From NCBI GenBank assembly GCA_004524515.1, contig SDNV01000017.1, positions 1 to 30,329 of the forward strand: a DNA stretch of 30,329 nucleotides, in the 5' to 3' direction. Numbering within the stretch: position 1 is the stretch's first letter; every line of letters begins with the position of its first letter. This document shows, piece after piece, positions 15,946 through 23,607 of the stretch. The stretch is from Promethearchaeota archaeon (GTDB taxonomy: Archaea; Asgardarchaeota; Lokiarchaeia; Sigynarchaeales; SOKP01). The position numbers and the translations under genes were made by a program. The notes beneath the pieces are model-generated. The model saw only the letters and a list, made by a program, of their open reading frames with translations. It made no database searches and was not told where the DNA came from.

Positions 15946-17235
15946 ATGAATAGCGTTATTAAAAAAAAGATTACAGTATGGATAATAGTATCCATAAATT
16001 TAGTGATAGCATTTTTTAGTGGGTTACTCATTCCGGAATTTGAAATAATTTACCGAATTTTATTTGGATTTGTTATAATCCCAGCATTAATTGCATTTGA
16101 CTTTTTCATTTTGGATCTTTTAACAAGAGAGTTTAAACCTTTATCAATTTCTAAAAAAATAACGATATGGGTGTTTCTCTGTTTAAATTTATTATTTGCC
16201 TTCATTATAGGATCAACGATTCCCTATATGGAATCAAATGCAAAATACAATATGGGAGTAGTTATGATCCCATTGTTAATAATTCTCAATTATATTATTG
16301 TCGACAGATTTCATTTTTACTTAAAAAACACTGAATTTAAAGATGGAGGTTATACAACTAGAAAAAATGAACACTCACAAATAAAGGATAAAAAACCAAT
16401 CATTGAATTTAATGGAAAAACCTACATTTTTTCTATCAGATCGCTTATTATTTTGGCGGTTGGAGCGCCCCTGCTCTCATATGGGATATATCAATTTTTT
16501 GACACCCCCTTCAATTTTTGGCTCCATGAAATTGTAGTAAAACAAACAGTATTCTTTTTAAATTTATTATTCAACATGGGAGCAGAATCAGCATACGCTC
16601 CCGTGGGTACTCATCATTGGAGTTTTGAAATTCCTAATAGAGGTAAAATTTATTTTCAAACATTTTGCACTGGAATTCAAGCTATTTGTGTTTTCGCAGC
16701 GTTAATTCTACTCATTCCCCATTCTCAGGATTCAGAGACAAGCCATGATATTATATGGAGAAAGACAAAAGCTCTTATAATTTCTTCAGCAATATTCTAC
16801 GTTGTAAATATAATTCGGATGATTATTCAAATTTATTTATATTACATCGGGTATGCATGGGAAGATATTCATTATTCGATTTCAGCGGCCAGTTCCTTTA
16901 TCGCAGCAATAATAATTCTTTTACTACATAAGTGGATTCCTGAATTTATTATCTCTATTTTATATGGAGGGGCTTTAGTAGATAAAAAAATAAAAGAAAA
17001 TCGTAAGGAAACTATTTCTGAAATGATTAAGCAATCCCATAAAGTTCCTCTAAATTTAATTAGAAAAGTTTTAAAGATGGATAAAAAAACTTATCAAAAT
17101 AATATGATTTCATGGGCTAGCAAATTTGGATATTCTATTAAGGGAGACTTCTTAATTATTCCTGAGGATCGAGTGGAAAAGTTTTTAGAAATGTTAGCAT
17201 GGGAGAAATCATTTGAAAAGGAAGGAGTTAATTAA
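15946..17235 (+). CDS. Archaeosortase/exosortase-family transpeptidase with extra N- and C-terminal domains
   Basis: A 429-residue membrane protein. Residues about 8-125 hold four hydrophobic segments in two similar pairs (IVSINLVIAFFSGLLIP and VFLCLNLLFAFIIGSTIP), an apparent internal duplication. The archaeosortase core (about 160-342) carries the triad Cys241 in FCTGIQA, Arg291 in NIIRM and His309 in DIHYSIS, each at the edge of a membrane helix. The last 85 residues are soluble and look like a small helix-turn-helix-type domain (PLNLIRKVLKMDKKTYQ and GDFLIIPEDRVEKFLEML). Archaeosortases cut C-terminal sorting tails of surface proteins and can link them to lipid. No protein with a recognisable sorting tail is encoded nearby. 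The core call is firm; the roles of both extensions are unknown. Confidence 0.88.
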   Translation: MNSVIKKKITVWIIVSINLVIAFFSGLLIPEFEIIYRILFGFVIIPALIAFDFFILDLLTREFKPLSISKKITIWVFLCLNLLFAFIIGSTIPYMESNAKYNMGVVMIPLLIILNYIIVDRFHFYLKNTEFKDGGYTTRKNEHSQIKDKKPIIEFNGKTYIFSIRSLIILAVGAPLLSYGIYQFFDTPFNFWLHEIVVKQTVFFLNLLFNMGAESAYAPVGTHHWSFEIPNRGKIYFQTFCTGIQAICVFAALILLIPHSQDSETSHDIIWRKTKALIISSAIFYVVNIIRMIIQIYLYYIGYAWEDIHYSISAASSFIAAIIILLLHKWIPEFIISILYGGALVDKKIKENRKETISEMIKQSHKVPLNLIRKVLKMDKKTYQNNMISWASKFGYSIKGDFLIIPEDRVEKFLEMLAWEKSFEKEGVN

Positions 17236-17349
17236 TTAAAAAACCTCATTTTAATTAGAAGTGCCAAATTTTATTTTTAATTTTCTTAATTTTTATTAGA
17301 AATTAAGAATTTAACAAATTCAATTAATAATAAGAATTATTGATCTAAA

Positions 17350-18252
17350 ATGTTAGATTTTAGTACTGAACAAAAAGTAATTCAGGTTGGGAATATAAAG
17401 ATTGGAGGACAACCTGGTGAAAACCCAATAGTCATGGTTGGCAGTGTATTTTACGCAAAGCATCCTGCTCTTTTAGATGAAAAAACGGGCAAATTTGACA
17501 AACTAATGATTGAATCGGAAATAAACGAATTTATTAATATTATTGAAGAGACTGGGATGCAGGCGATTGTGGATGTGGTGGGATCTTATCCAGATGCTTT
17601 AATTAAGGAATGTGAGTTTGTCGCCGATTTAATAGATTATCCATTTTTAGTAGATGGATTAAACGATACAAGTAGAATCCCTGCTATGGAAGGTCTGAAA
17701 GAAATAGGGTTATTGGATAGGGCAATATTAAATAGTATAGACGATAATACATCGCTAGAAAATATTATCAAATTAAAAGAAATTGGGGTAAAAAATGCTG
17801 TTTTATTAACATTTGGAAATAGGTACATATTTCCTCATCAAAAATTACATTTGCTACAAGAAAAATTGTTAATTGATGCTGAAAAGGCCAATATTAAAAA
17901 TCTAATGGTGGATACTGCGGTATTAGATTTACCCTCAGTGGCAATTAACGTCGAGACAACTCATTTAATTAAGAGTGAATTAGGACTACCAACGGGATTT
18001 GCTCCAGCAAATGCCATTTATGGATGGGAATTCGTGAAAAACTATGGGGAATCTTCAAGATGTGGCGCAATTGCATCAATTATGACGTATTGTGCAGATG
18101 CGGGAAGTGATTTCATCCTGTTTGGTCCAGTTAAATTTGCTAAATGTGTGGTTCCGGCAGTTGCTATGATATCGGGGATGAATTCATATTATCGGAAAAG
18201 AGTATTAAGAAAAACAATATCTGAAAAAACGCCATTTAAACTTATTTTTTAA
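17350..18252 (+). CDS. mtrH: MtrH-family methyltransferase (tetrahydromethanopterin/tetrahydrofolate-corrinoid type)
   Basis: A 300-residue TIM-barrel protein matching MtrH across its length: IGGQPGENPIVMVGSVFY near the start, AIVDVVGSYPDALIKE, DGLNDTSRIPAMEGL, NLMVDTAVLDLPSVAI, LPTGFAPANAIYGWE and the SDFILFGPVKFAKCVVPA end. In methanogens MtrH moves methyl from methyl-H4MPT to the corrinoid of MtrA. In other microbes, relatives work with separate corrinoid proteins in methylated-compound use. None of mtrA-G and no corrinoid protein or MttB-type gene is nearby, so it is an orphan here. A role in methyl transfer to H4MPT or H4F is the safest inference. It is convergent with the longin-GTPase gene, 8 nt away. 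Confidence 0.9.
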   Translation: MLDFSTEQKVIQVGNIKIGGQPGENPIVMVGSVFYAKHPALLDEKTGKFDKLMIESEINEFINIIEETGMQAIVDVVGSYPDALIKECEFVADLIDYPFLVDGLNDTSRIPAMEGLKEIGLLDRAILNSIDDNTSLENIIKLKEIGVKNAVLLTFGNRYIFPHQKLHLLQEKLLIDAEKANIKNLMVDTAVLDLPSVAINVETTHLIKSELGLPTGFAPANAIYGWEFVKNYGESSRCGAIASIMTYCADAGSDFILFGPVKFAKCVVPAVAMISGMNSYYRKRVLRKTISEKTPFKLIF

Positions 18253-18260
18253 TATTTAAG

Positions 18261-19784
18261 TTAAGTAATATATCTTAAAAGTAAATCACTAATGCGATAT
18301 AAAAAATTAGGCAATAATCCCTCTATTTTTTCTTTTTTCCTCTCATCATCTATTAAAAACAAGACATAAAAATCATGATCTGAGATTTGGATTTTTTTAA
18401 TTAAAATTACAGAATTTGTGACTTTAAAAATAGCCTCATTTTGCTTTAAGGTCCGAAATTTTGAAAAAATTTTATACAATATAGTAAATTGAGGAGCAGT
18501 TATTTCGAATATTTCTCTTAATTCCTCATCCCCCGATACTTCCTCAGAATATTCAATTTCTAATAAATCTAATACTTTAGGAGAGTAATATTCAGCTAAA
18601 ACTAATCCTTCATTGTTTAATAGCAACATTAATGAAATATTTATACGATTGGCTATATTTTTAAGATTAAAATTAATTAGTTCTCTATTGGGACTTAATT
18701 TTGATATTCCTGCAGAGAAAGCTCTTAGGATGCTGAAAATTGAAAAGATACTAGTTATAAATATCTCTGGTTTAACTTCAGGGGTAATTTCAGCTAATTT
18801 TGATTTAATATATGAGATATTTTTTTTTATTTCTTCAGAATTCACAATATCTTTATCCCCTTTCGATAATATGAATATGAGGGGAATATCCTGTTTAAAT
18901 TTTTTTAGCCCATCTTTTATTTTTTGAAAATATTCAAGACTTTCTTCAAATCTAGATTCATTTCTTATATCAATAAAATAAAAAAGTAAATCTGTCTCAT
19001 ACAAATAAATTTGAGATTTATTTAAATATTTTTCTCTTGAGGAATATTGACCTCCTAAATCCCAAAGAAAAATTGAAGTTCCCAGTGCTTGAATTGAAGA
19101 TACATTAGCACCAATAGTAGGTTTTATTCCAATTAATTTAGAATATTTTCTATCAATGGATAATAGAAACGAGGTCTTCCCACTATCATCAAGACCAGCA
19201 AATACCACTTTTAGTCTGGTTGTTGCAGATACAACTGGAGCATAAGGTTTTTTTTCAATTTCAATCAGTTTGGTAAGCAAATTTAGAAAATGATGCGATA
19301 TATCATCAGAAGATTTATATCCATTTGTGATTTCTTCATTAAGCTTAAGTAAAAAATTAAACACTAGCGATTTAAGCTGATTTAAGTTATTATATAAAAA
19401 ACTTCTACTGTTCCTTTCAACTAAAATGGAGAATGCTGATGGGACAGGTTGTGTGGAGGTTTTAAATTTAATAAAATGAAAAACCGTAAGAGAAGTAAGT
19501 TGGAAATCTGGAAAAGGAAGAATAGCAAAATAAGGAAAATTTTCCATATCCTTTTCAAAATCTAAAAATTTTTTATCTCCTACCATCATACTTAAATTTT
19601 TGATGGAAATCTGCATATAATCTCGAAAGCTTAACATAAATATATTTTGAAGCTTACTTTTTTCTGCTTCCTGTTCAGAAACCTCTTTGGGAAACATATA
19701 TATAGGTTGTGGTCCAAATTTATCTTGAGCTGAAAAGAGGAGGCCTCTAATTACTGTTTTTTCGAATAATTTATTTAATTCCAT
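18261..19784 (-). CDS. Three-domain small GTPase: N-terminal longin-like, Arf/Rag-like G domain, C-terminal roadblock/longin-like
   Basis: A 507-residue protein counted from the ATG at 19784; a TTG six bases upstream is possible but has no better ribosome site. Residues about 10-175 look longin-like (GLLFSAQDKFGPQPIYMFP, then FPYFAILPFPDF and a long helix). The G domain (about 190-360) has G1 GLDDSGKT (197-204), G2 PTIG, G3 WDLGGQ (241-246), G4 LSKGD and G5 TSI. The C-terminal part (about 375-507) has LMLLLNNEGLVLAEYY and LFLIDD, a roadblock/longin-like fold. G4 is SKGD instead of NKxD or the Rag-type HKxD. The G domain followed by an alpha/beta domain is the Rag/Gtr layout, with a longin module added in front. 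Likely cytoplasmic or membrane-recruited signalling; no lipid anchor motif is seen. Confidence 0.85.
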   Translation of the reverse strand: MELNKLFEKTVIRGLLFSAQDKFGPQPIYMFPKEVSEQEAEKSKLQNIFMLSFRDYMQISIKNLSMMVGDKKFLDFEKDMENFPYFAILPFPDFQLTSLTVFHFIKFKTSTQPVPSAFSILVERNSRSFLYNNLNQLKSLVFNFLLKLNEEITNGYKSSDDISHHFLNLLTKLIEIEKKPYAPVVSATTRLKVVFAGLDDSGKTSFLLSIDRKYSKLIGIKPTIGANVSSIQALGTSIFLWDLGGQYSSREKYLNKSQIYLYETDLLFYFIDIRNESRFEESLEYFQKIKDGLKKFKQDIPLIFILSKGDKDIVNSEEIKKNISYIKSKLAEITPEVKPEIFITSIFSIFSILRAFSAGISKLSPNRELINFNLKNIANRINISLMLLLNNEGLVLAEYYSPKVLDLLEIEYSEEVSGDEELREIFEITAPQFTILYKIFSKFRTLKQNEAIFKVTNSVILIKKIQISDHDFYVLFLIDDERKKEKIEGLLPNFLYRISDLLLRYIT

Positions 19785-19872
19785 TACCAAAAGGTTTTTA
19801 TTTTTTATGTTAACATTCTTATAATATTCTTTAGGAAAAATAATTATTAATAGCTTTACTTTAGCAATATAG

Positions 19873-20841
19873 ATGTTAAAAAAAATTGCTGAAAGTATAA
19901 GGACAAATCAGAATATTCTTGAGAAAAAAGAATTAGATCCTATTATTAACTTTATTGATTCAAATTCATTTAAAAATAAATTACGTATACACTCGGATCT
20001 TGGTGAAGATTCTGCTGCTATTAATTCTAATGATATCTATATTTTGGTAACAACTGATAGAATTCGAACAGAATTTGTTGAAAATTTTCCCTATGGAGCA
20101 GGATTTAGCGCGATATTGGTAAGTGTTGATGATATATATGCTTGTGGGGGGATTCCTATAGCAGCAAGTATAATCTTGTCATATGCCGATTTTAATAAGG
20201 GTAAAGAAATTTTGGCAGGTCTATGTGAAGCATCTAAAAAATTTAAAGTTCCAATTATAAGAGGCCATACTAACACCCTTGGAAAAACCTATGAATTGAG
20301 TTCCACAATGATTGGGGAAATTAGAAAAGAACACTACATTTCAGCTAAAAATGCCAAAGTTAATGACGATATAATCCTAGCTGTTGATTTTGATGGTAAA
20401 ATTGGGAAAGCTAGTAAATATTATTTTGATACTACCACTTATAAGACTTCAGAAGCTGTCCTACAAAAAAGGAAAGTTATGAATATTATAGCAGAAAAAC
20501 ATTTAGCACATTCATCAAAAGATATTTCAAATGCGGGCATATTTGGGACTATCTTACAATTAATTAAATACTCCAGCGTAGGAGCAGATGTAAATATAAA
20601 TCAAATTCAAATACCTCCAACCTTAAAGAGACTAAATTATACTTTAGAAATGTATATTAAGATGTATTTGACCACTTCTTTTATTATGACAGCCCCTGAA
20701 GATAAATCTCATAAATTAATGAATATTCTTGAAAAGTATGGTTTAAACGCAAATATCATAGGAAAAATTATTAAGGAAAAAAACCTCCTTAAAATTAACG
20801 ATGGAAATAAAGATTTCTCCATCGACGTAATCAGATTTTAA
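19873..20841 (+). CDS. AIR-synthase-related (PurM/ThiL/SelD fold) protein, methanogenesis marker 2-like
   Basis: A 322-residue protein of the PurM superfamily. The N-terminal half has the ATP-site motif SDLGEDSAAI and VSVDDIYACGGIPIAASI, and the C-terminal half has HSSKDISNAGIFGTILQLI and GADVNINQIQIPP. Length and layout resemble methanogenesis marker protein 2 and related archaeal ThiL-like proteins more than true ThiL or PurM. Members bind ATP and phosphorylate or activate small substrates; the substrate of this branch is not known. It is divergent from the longin-GTPase gene and is followed after 80 nt by the ACT protein gene. The superfamily is sure, the subfamily less so. Confidence 0.8.
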   Translation: MLKKIAESIRTNQNILEKKELDPIINFIDSNSFKNKLRIHSDLGEDSAAINSNDIYILVTTDRIRTEFVENFPYGAGFSAILVSVDDIYACGGIPIAASIILSYADFNKGKEILAGLCEASKKFKVPIIRGHTNTLGKTYELSSTMIGEIRKEHYISAKNAKVNDDIILAVDFDGKIGKASKYYFDTTTYKTSEAVLQKRKVMNIIAEKHLAHSSKDISNAGIFGTILQLIKYSSVGADVNINQIQIPPTLKRLNYTLEMYIKMYLTTSFIMTAPEDKSHKLMNILEKYGLNANIIGKIIKEKNLLKINDGNKDFSIDVIRF

Positions 20842-20907
20842 TAATTTTAACAAAATATTAATTAAATTTAAGCTCGAAAAACATTTCATATAAACGTGAT
20901 TTATTAA

Positions 20908-20912
20908 GAGGT
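20908..20912 (+). promoter_or_regulatory. Shine-Dalgarno site of the ACT protein (GTG start)
   Basis: GAGGT nine bases before a GTG at 20922, supporting this non-ATG start; the first residues (LAYLEVKLPDYPG) begin the ACT fold directly. Confidence 0.65.
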
Positions 20913-20921
20913 AAAATTGGT

Positions 20922-21419
20922 GTGTTGGCATATTTAGAGGTAAAATTACCGGATTATCCTGGTACTTTAATTGAATTGATAAAACCTATTTCGAATAATG
21001 GGGGCAATATCTTTTCAATTCTTCATTACCATGATAGAATAGTAAATAATATGATACCTGTCTCCATCTCATTTGATCTTAATGAAGAATTATTAGATAT
21101 AAGTTTAAATAAGATTAAAAAGGAACTAAATGAAAAAAATATTAAAATCGAGAAGATCACCTTTGGAAAGAAAGGAGAAAGGGAAGTAATCATAATATTA
21201 ACAGGTCATGTATTTGATACAGACATAGTTGATACGATAAAACGGTTAGCTTCTAAAAATATTAAAGTACCCGAATTACAAGCTAAATTTACGGAAATTT
21301 CTGAAGTAAGTAATGTGAAATTAAAATTGTTATATCCAAATTCGATGAAAGAGACAGAGCTCATTAAAGAACTTGATTCAATCTGTAATGAAAAAAATTT
21401 ATTCCTCATTAGATCTTAA
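20922..21419 (+). CDS. Double ACT-domain regulatory protein upstream of homoserine dehydrogenase
   Basis: A 165-residue protein made of two ACT-type units. Unit 1 (about 1-80) shows the ligand-binding loop DYPGTLIELIKPISNNGGNI. Unit 2 (about 84-165) has IILTGHVFDTDIVDTIKRLA and ends in a strand LFLIRS. ACT domains bind amino acids to control metabolic enzymes. In several methanogens a stand-alone ACT protein gene is next to homoserine dehydrogenase, as here (324 nt apart, with a small zinc-ribbon gene between). Feedback sensing of threonine or another aspartate-family amino acid is therefore a reasonable inference. It starts with GTG. Confidence 0.85.
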   Translation: MLAYLEVKLPDYPGTLIELIKPISNNGGNIFSILHYHDRIVNNMIPVSISFDLNEELLDISLNKIKKELNEKNIKIEKITFGKKGEREVIIILTGHVFDTDIVDTIKRLASKNIKVPELQAKFTEISEVSNVKLKLLYPNSMKETELIKELDSICNEKNLFLIRS

Positions 21420-21440
21420 TTCATAGCATATAGATTTATC

Positions 21441-21608
21441 TTGCCGAAAAAAAAGAAAAAAAATTCTAATAAAATCACATCGGGAAAAATCAAATGTCCT
21501 GAATGTAATAGTATTATAGAGGAAGGATTAGTTTTTTGCCCTGAGTGCGGAAATAGGATTCCTCCATGGGCACGGTTTAATGCAGATTCGTCTCAAGGAG
21601 TACTTTAG
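21441..21608 (+). CDS. Small zinc-ribbon protein, 55 residues, TTG start
   Basis: A short frame beginning TTG at 21441 in a start-poor context, with an in-frame stop (the ACT gene's own stop, 21417-21419) just upstream. The product has a Lys-rich head (PKKKKKNSNK), then KCPECNSIIEEGLVFCPECG, a textbook CPxC-x13-CPxC zinc ribbon, and a tail NRIPPWARFNADSSQGVL. Four Cys with correct spacing in so short a frame make it very likely real. It could be a nucleic-acid or protein-binding adaptor. It is 21 nt after the ACT gene and 135 nt before homoserine dehydrogenase, so it may be co-transcribed with the ACT gene. No Shine-Dalgarno is seen and the start is uncertain. Confidence 0.65.
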   Translation: MPKKKKKNSNKITSGKIKCPECNSIIEEGLVFCPECGNRIPPWARFNADSSQGVL

Positions 21609-21743
21609 ATTCTTTGTTTTACATTTAAATTAACGATAAGTAAATATTACAATTTATTTTAAAGGATTAAATAATTATAAACAATTATCTATCAATCAGA
21701 TTGAAAAATCTATTAATAATAATTTAACTTTAACAATAAAATT

Positions 21744-22760
21744 ATGGATGCTAAAATTGCTTTATTTGGTTATGGAAATGTGGGGGCTAGCTTCCTTAAG
21801 ATTTTAAAAGATAAAAAGGATTTCTTAAAAAAAAATTTTAACTTAACTTATAAAGTAATTGCCATCTTCGAATTTGATGGTGCTTTGATAAAGGCAGATG
21901 GGATCGATTTAGAATTATTATTAAATAAAGGAGATAAATATAAAGAATTACCTTTCTGGAAAAAGGATATCATCTTTACAAGTTATTTGCTACGGGATTT
22001 AGGAATAAATACGTGTATTGAAGCGACACCTACTAACCCAGACACGGGAGAGCCTGCTTTATCTCACATTATCACGGCATTAAACAATGGAATTGATGTT
22101 ATTGCGTCTAATAAAGGTCCATTTTATTTACAGTATGATAAAATCAAAAACTTAGCAGAAAAAAATAACTGCTTTGTGAAATATGAAGCCACTGTTGCGA
22201 GTGGTGTTCCCGCTCTTTCCATAAAAAAAAATTTAATTGGAAATAAGATTACACAAATAAAAGCCATTTTAAATGGAACTTGTAACTATATTCTTAGCCG
22301 TATGACTGCTGAAGGGATTCCTTTTGAAATTGCTCTAAGGGAAGCTCAAGAATTAGGAATTGCTGAAGCAGATCCAACACTAGATATAGAGGGCTGGGAT
22401 GCTGCGGGGAAGCTAGTAATACTAGCAAATGAATTGCTTGAAAGCTCGAAATCTATTAAAGATGTAGAGGTTAGAGGAATTACGAGTATAACCCCCCAGG
22501 CAATAGATTTAGCAAAATCTGATGGATTTGTTATAAAACATTTAGCTATCGCTGAAGATAATAATTTAATTGTAGCACCCCGATTGATAGATAGGAATTC
22601 TCCCCTAAATATTTCAGGTACTTTGAATGTAATTGAATTAAAAACGGATTTTGCGGGACCCATAGTTTTAATGGGAAGGGGGGCTGGCGGATTTGAAGCC
22701 GCATCAGCAATTTTAAATGATTTAATTGATATCGCTAATAAAAAGGGATCTACTAAATAA
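21744..22760 (+). CDS. hom: Homoserine dehydrogenase
   Basis: A 338-residue stand-alone enzyme without kinase or ACT fusion. The Rossmann entry is IALFGYGNVGASFLKIL. Then come ASNKGPFYLQYDKI, the catalytic stretch YEATVASGVPALS, NGTCNYILSRM and AEADPTLDIEGWDAAGKLVILAN, which hold the homoserine-binding and catalytic Lys/Asp residues of the family. It reduces aspartate semialdehyde to homoserine with NAD(P)H in the threonine and methionine pathway. The ACT protein upstream likely provides its missing regulatory domain, and threonine synthase lies 2.3 kb downstream. No homoserine kinase is visible between them. Confidence 0.95.
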   Translation: MDAKIALFGYGNVGASFLKILKDKKDFLKKNFNLTYKVIAIFEFDGALIKADGIDLELLLNKGDKYKELPFWKKDIIFTSYLLRDLGINTCIEATPTNPDTGEPALSHIITALNNGIDVIASNKGPFYLQYDKIKNLAEKNNCFVKYEATVASGVPALSIKKNLIGNKITQIKAILNGTCNYILSRMTAEGIPFEIALREAQELGIAEADPTLDIEGWDAAGKLVILANELLESSKSIKDVEVRGITSITPQAIDLAKSDGFVIKHLAIAEDNNLIVAPRLIDRNSPLNISGTLNVIELKTDFAGPIVLMGRGAGGFEAASAILNDLIDIANKKGSTK

Positions 22761-22915
22761 ATCTTTTTTACTAAATTTTCTCAAGAAATAATTTGAAAAT
22801 TAACATCTCTAGATGTATAATTTATATATTCTTAATTGTGTATTTTTCAATTTTAAAAATAGTATTAAAAACGGATTGATTTTTAATTACTAAAAACAAA
22901 TATTAAACTATCAAT

Positions 22916-22924
22916 AGAGAGAGG
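22916..22924 (+). promoter_or_regulatory. Shine-Dalgarno site of the TIGR00725-type gene
   Basis: The purine-rich AGAGAGAGG ends ten bases before a TTG at 22935. It supports that unusual start codon. Confidence 0.55.
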
Positions 22925-22934
22925 ATAATAAAAT

Positions 22935-23489
22935 TTGATTTTTGATTTCAAAAAACAATGTCGAGGTATAGTTTCCATTATCGGTGCTAGCGAAATTGAT
23001 AAAAAGACTGAAGAGATGACGGTTGAGATTGGGAGATTATTGGCAAAAAACAATTATGTTGTTTCATGTGGAGGTTTGACAGGAGTTATGGAAGCGGTTT
23101 GTAAAGGAGCTAAGGAGGAGAATGGATTGACGATTGGAATAATTCCATACAAAGAAAAAAGTGCGGCAAATAAATATGTGGACATTGCAATACCAGTTCC
23201 TTTTTCTCAAGCAAGAAATATTGTTGTGGTACTTTCTGGAGATATATGTGTGGCTATCGGGGGTAAAGCTGGGACGTTAACCGAAATTGCATTGGCTTGG
23301 ATTTATCAAAAACCTGTTATTGCCTTATCTAGTATTGAAGGCTGGTCTGCTAAATTAGCCGGGGAAAAAATCGATGATCGTCGTCCTGACATTATCCATA
23401 AAGCAAATAATCCTGAAGAGGTTATCCAAAAGGTAAATGAATTAATGGGTAAAAATATAAACTTAAAAGATTTCTCAAATGAATTTTGA
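22935..23489 (+). CDS. TIGR00725-family SLOG/LOG-like protein
   Basis: A 184-residue Rossmann-like protein related to the LOG/lysine-decarboxylase-like superfamily. It opens with GIVSIIGAS, has the helix-turn VVSCGGLTGVMEAVCKGAKE (about 43-62) and the ligand loop AIGGKAGTLTEIALAW (about 112-127), the counterpart of the PGGxGT-E motif. In cytokinin-activating LOG enzymes this loop binds a nucleotide. For the TIGR00725 branch the substrate is unknown, and nucleotide or nucleotide-derivative binding is inferred. The start is TTG with AGAGAGAGG upstream. It sits between homoserine dehydrogenase (174 nt) and the ClC gene (118 nt), with no clear functional link. Confidence 0.88.
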   Translation: MIFDFKKQCRGIVSIIGASEIDKKTEEMTVEIGRLLAKNNYVVSCGGLTGVMEAVCKGAKEENGLTIGIIPYKEKSAANKYVDIAIPVPFSQARNIVVVLSGDICVAIGGKAGTLTEIALAWIYQKPVIALSSIEGWSAKLAGEKIDDRRPDIIHKANNPEEVIQKVNELMGKNINLKDFSNEF

Positions 23490-23607
23490 TTATAAAGAAA
23501 AAATAAACATTATAAATAGTCAATCTTAAATTATTATTCATCAAAAAAAAAATTTTGTTAGCAATAGTTCTGTTAAAGTATTTAATTAATCTGATAAGTC
23601 CAAGAAA

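Noticed and set aside
22346..22663. Minus-strand 105-codon frame opposite homoserine dehydrogenase
   Set aside because: Fully antisense to conserved catalytic sequence and without its own ribosome site.
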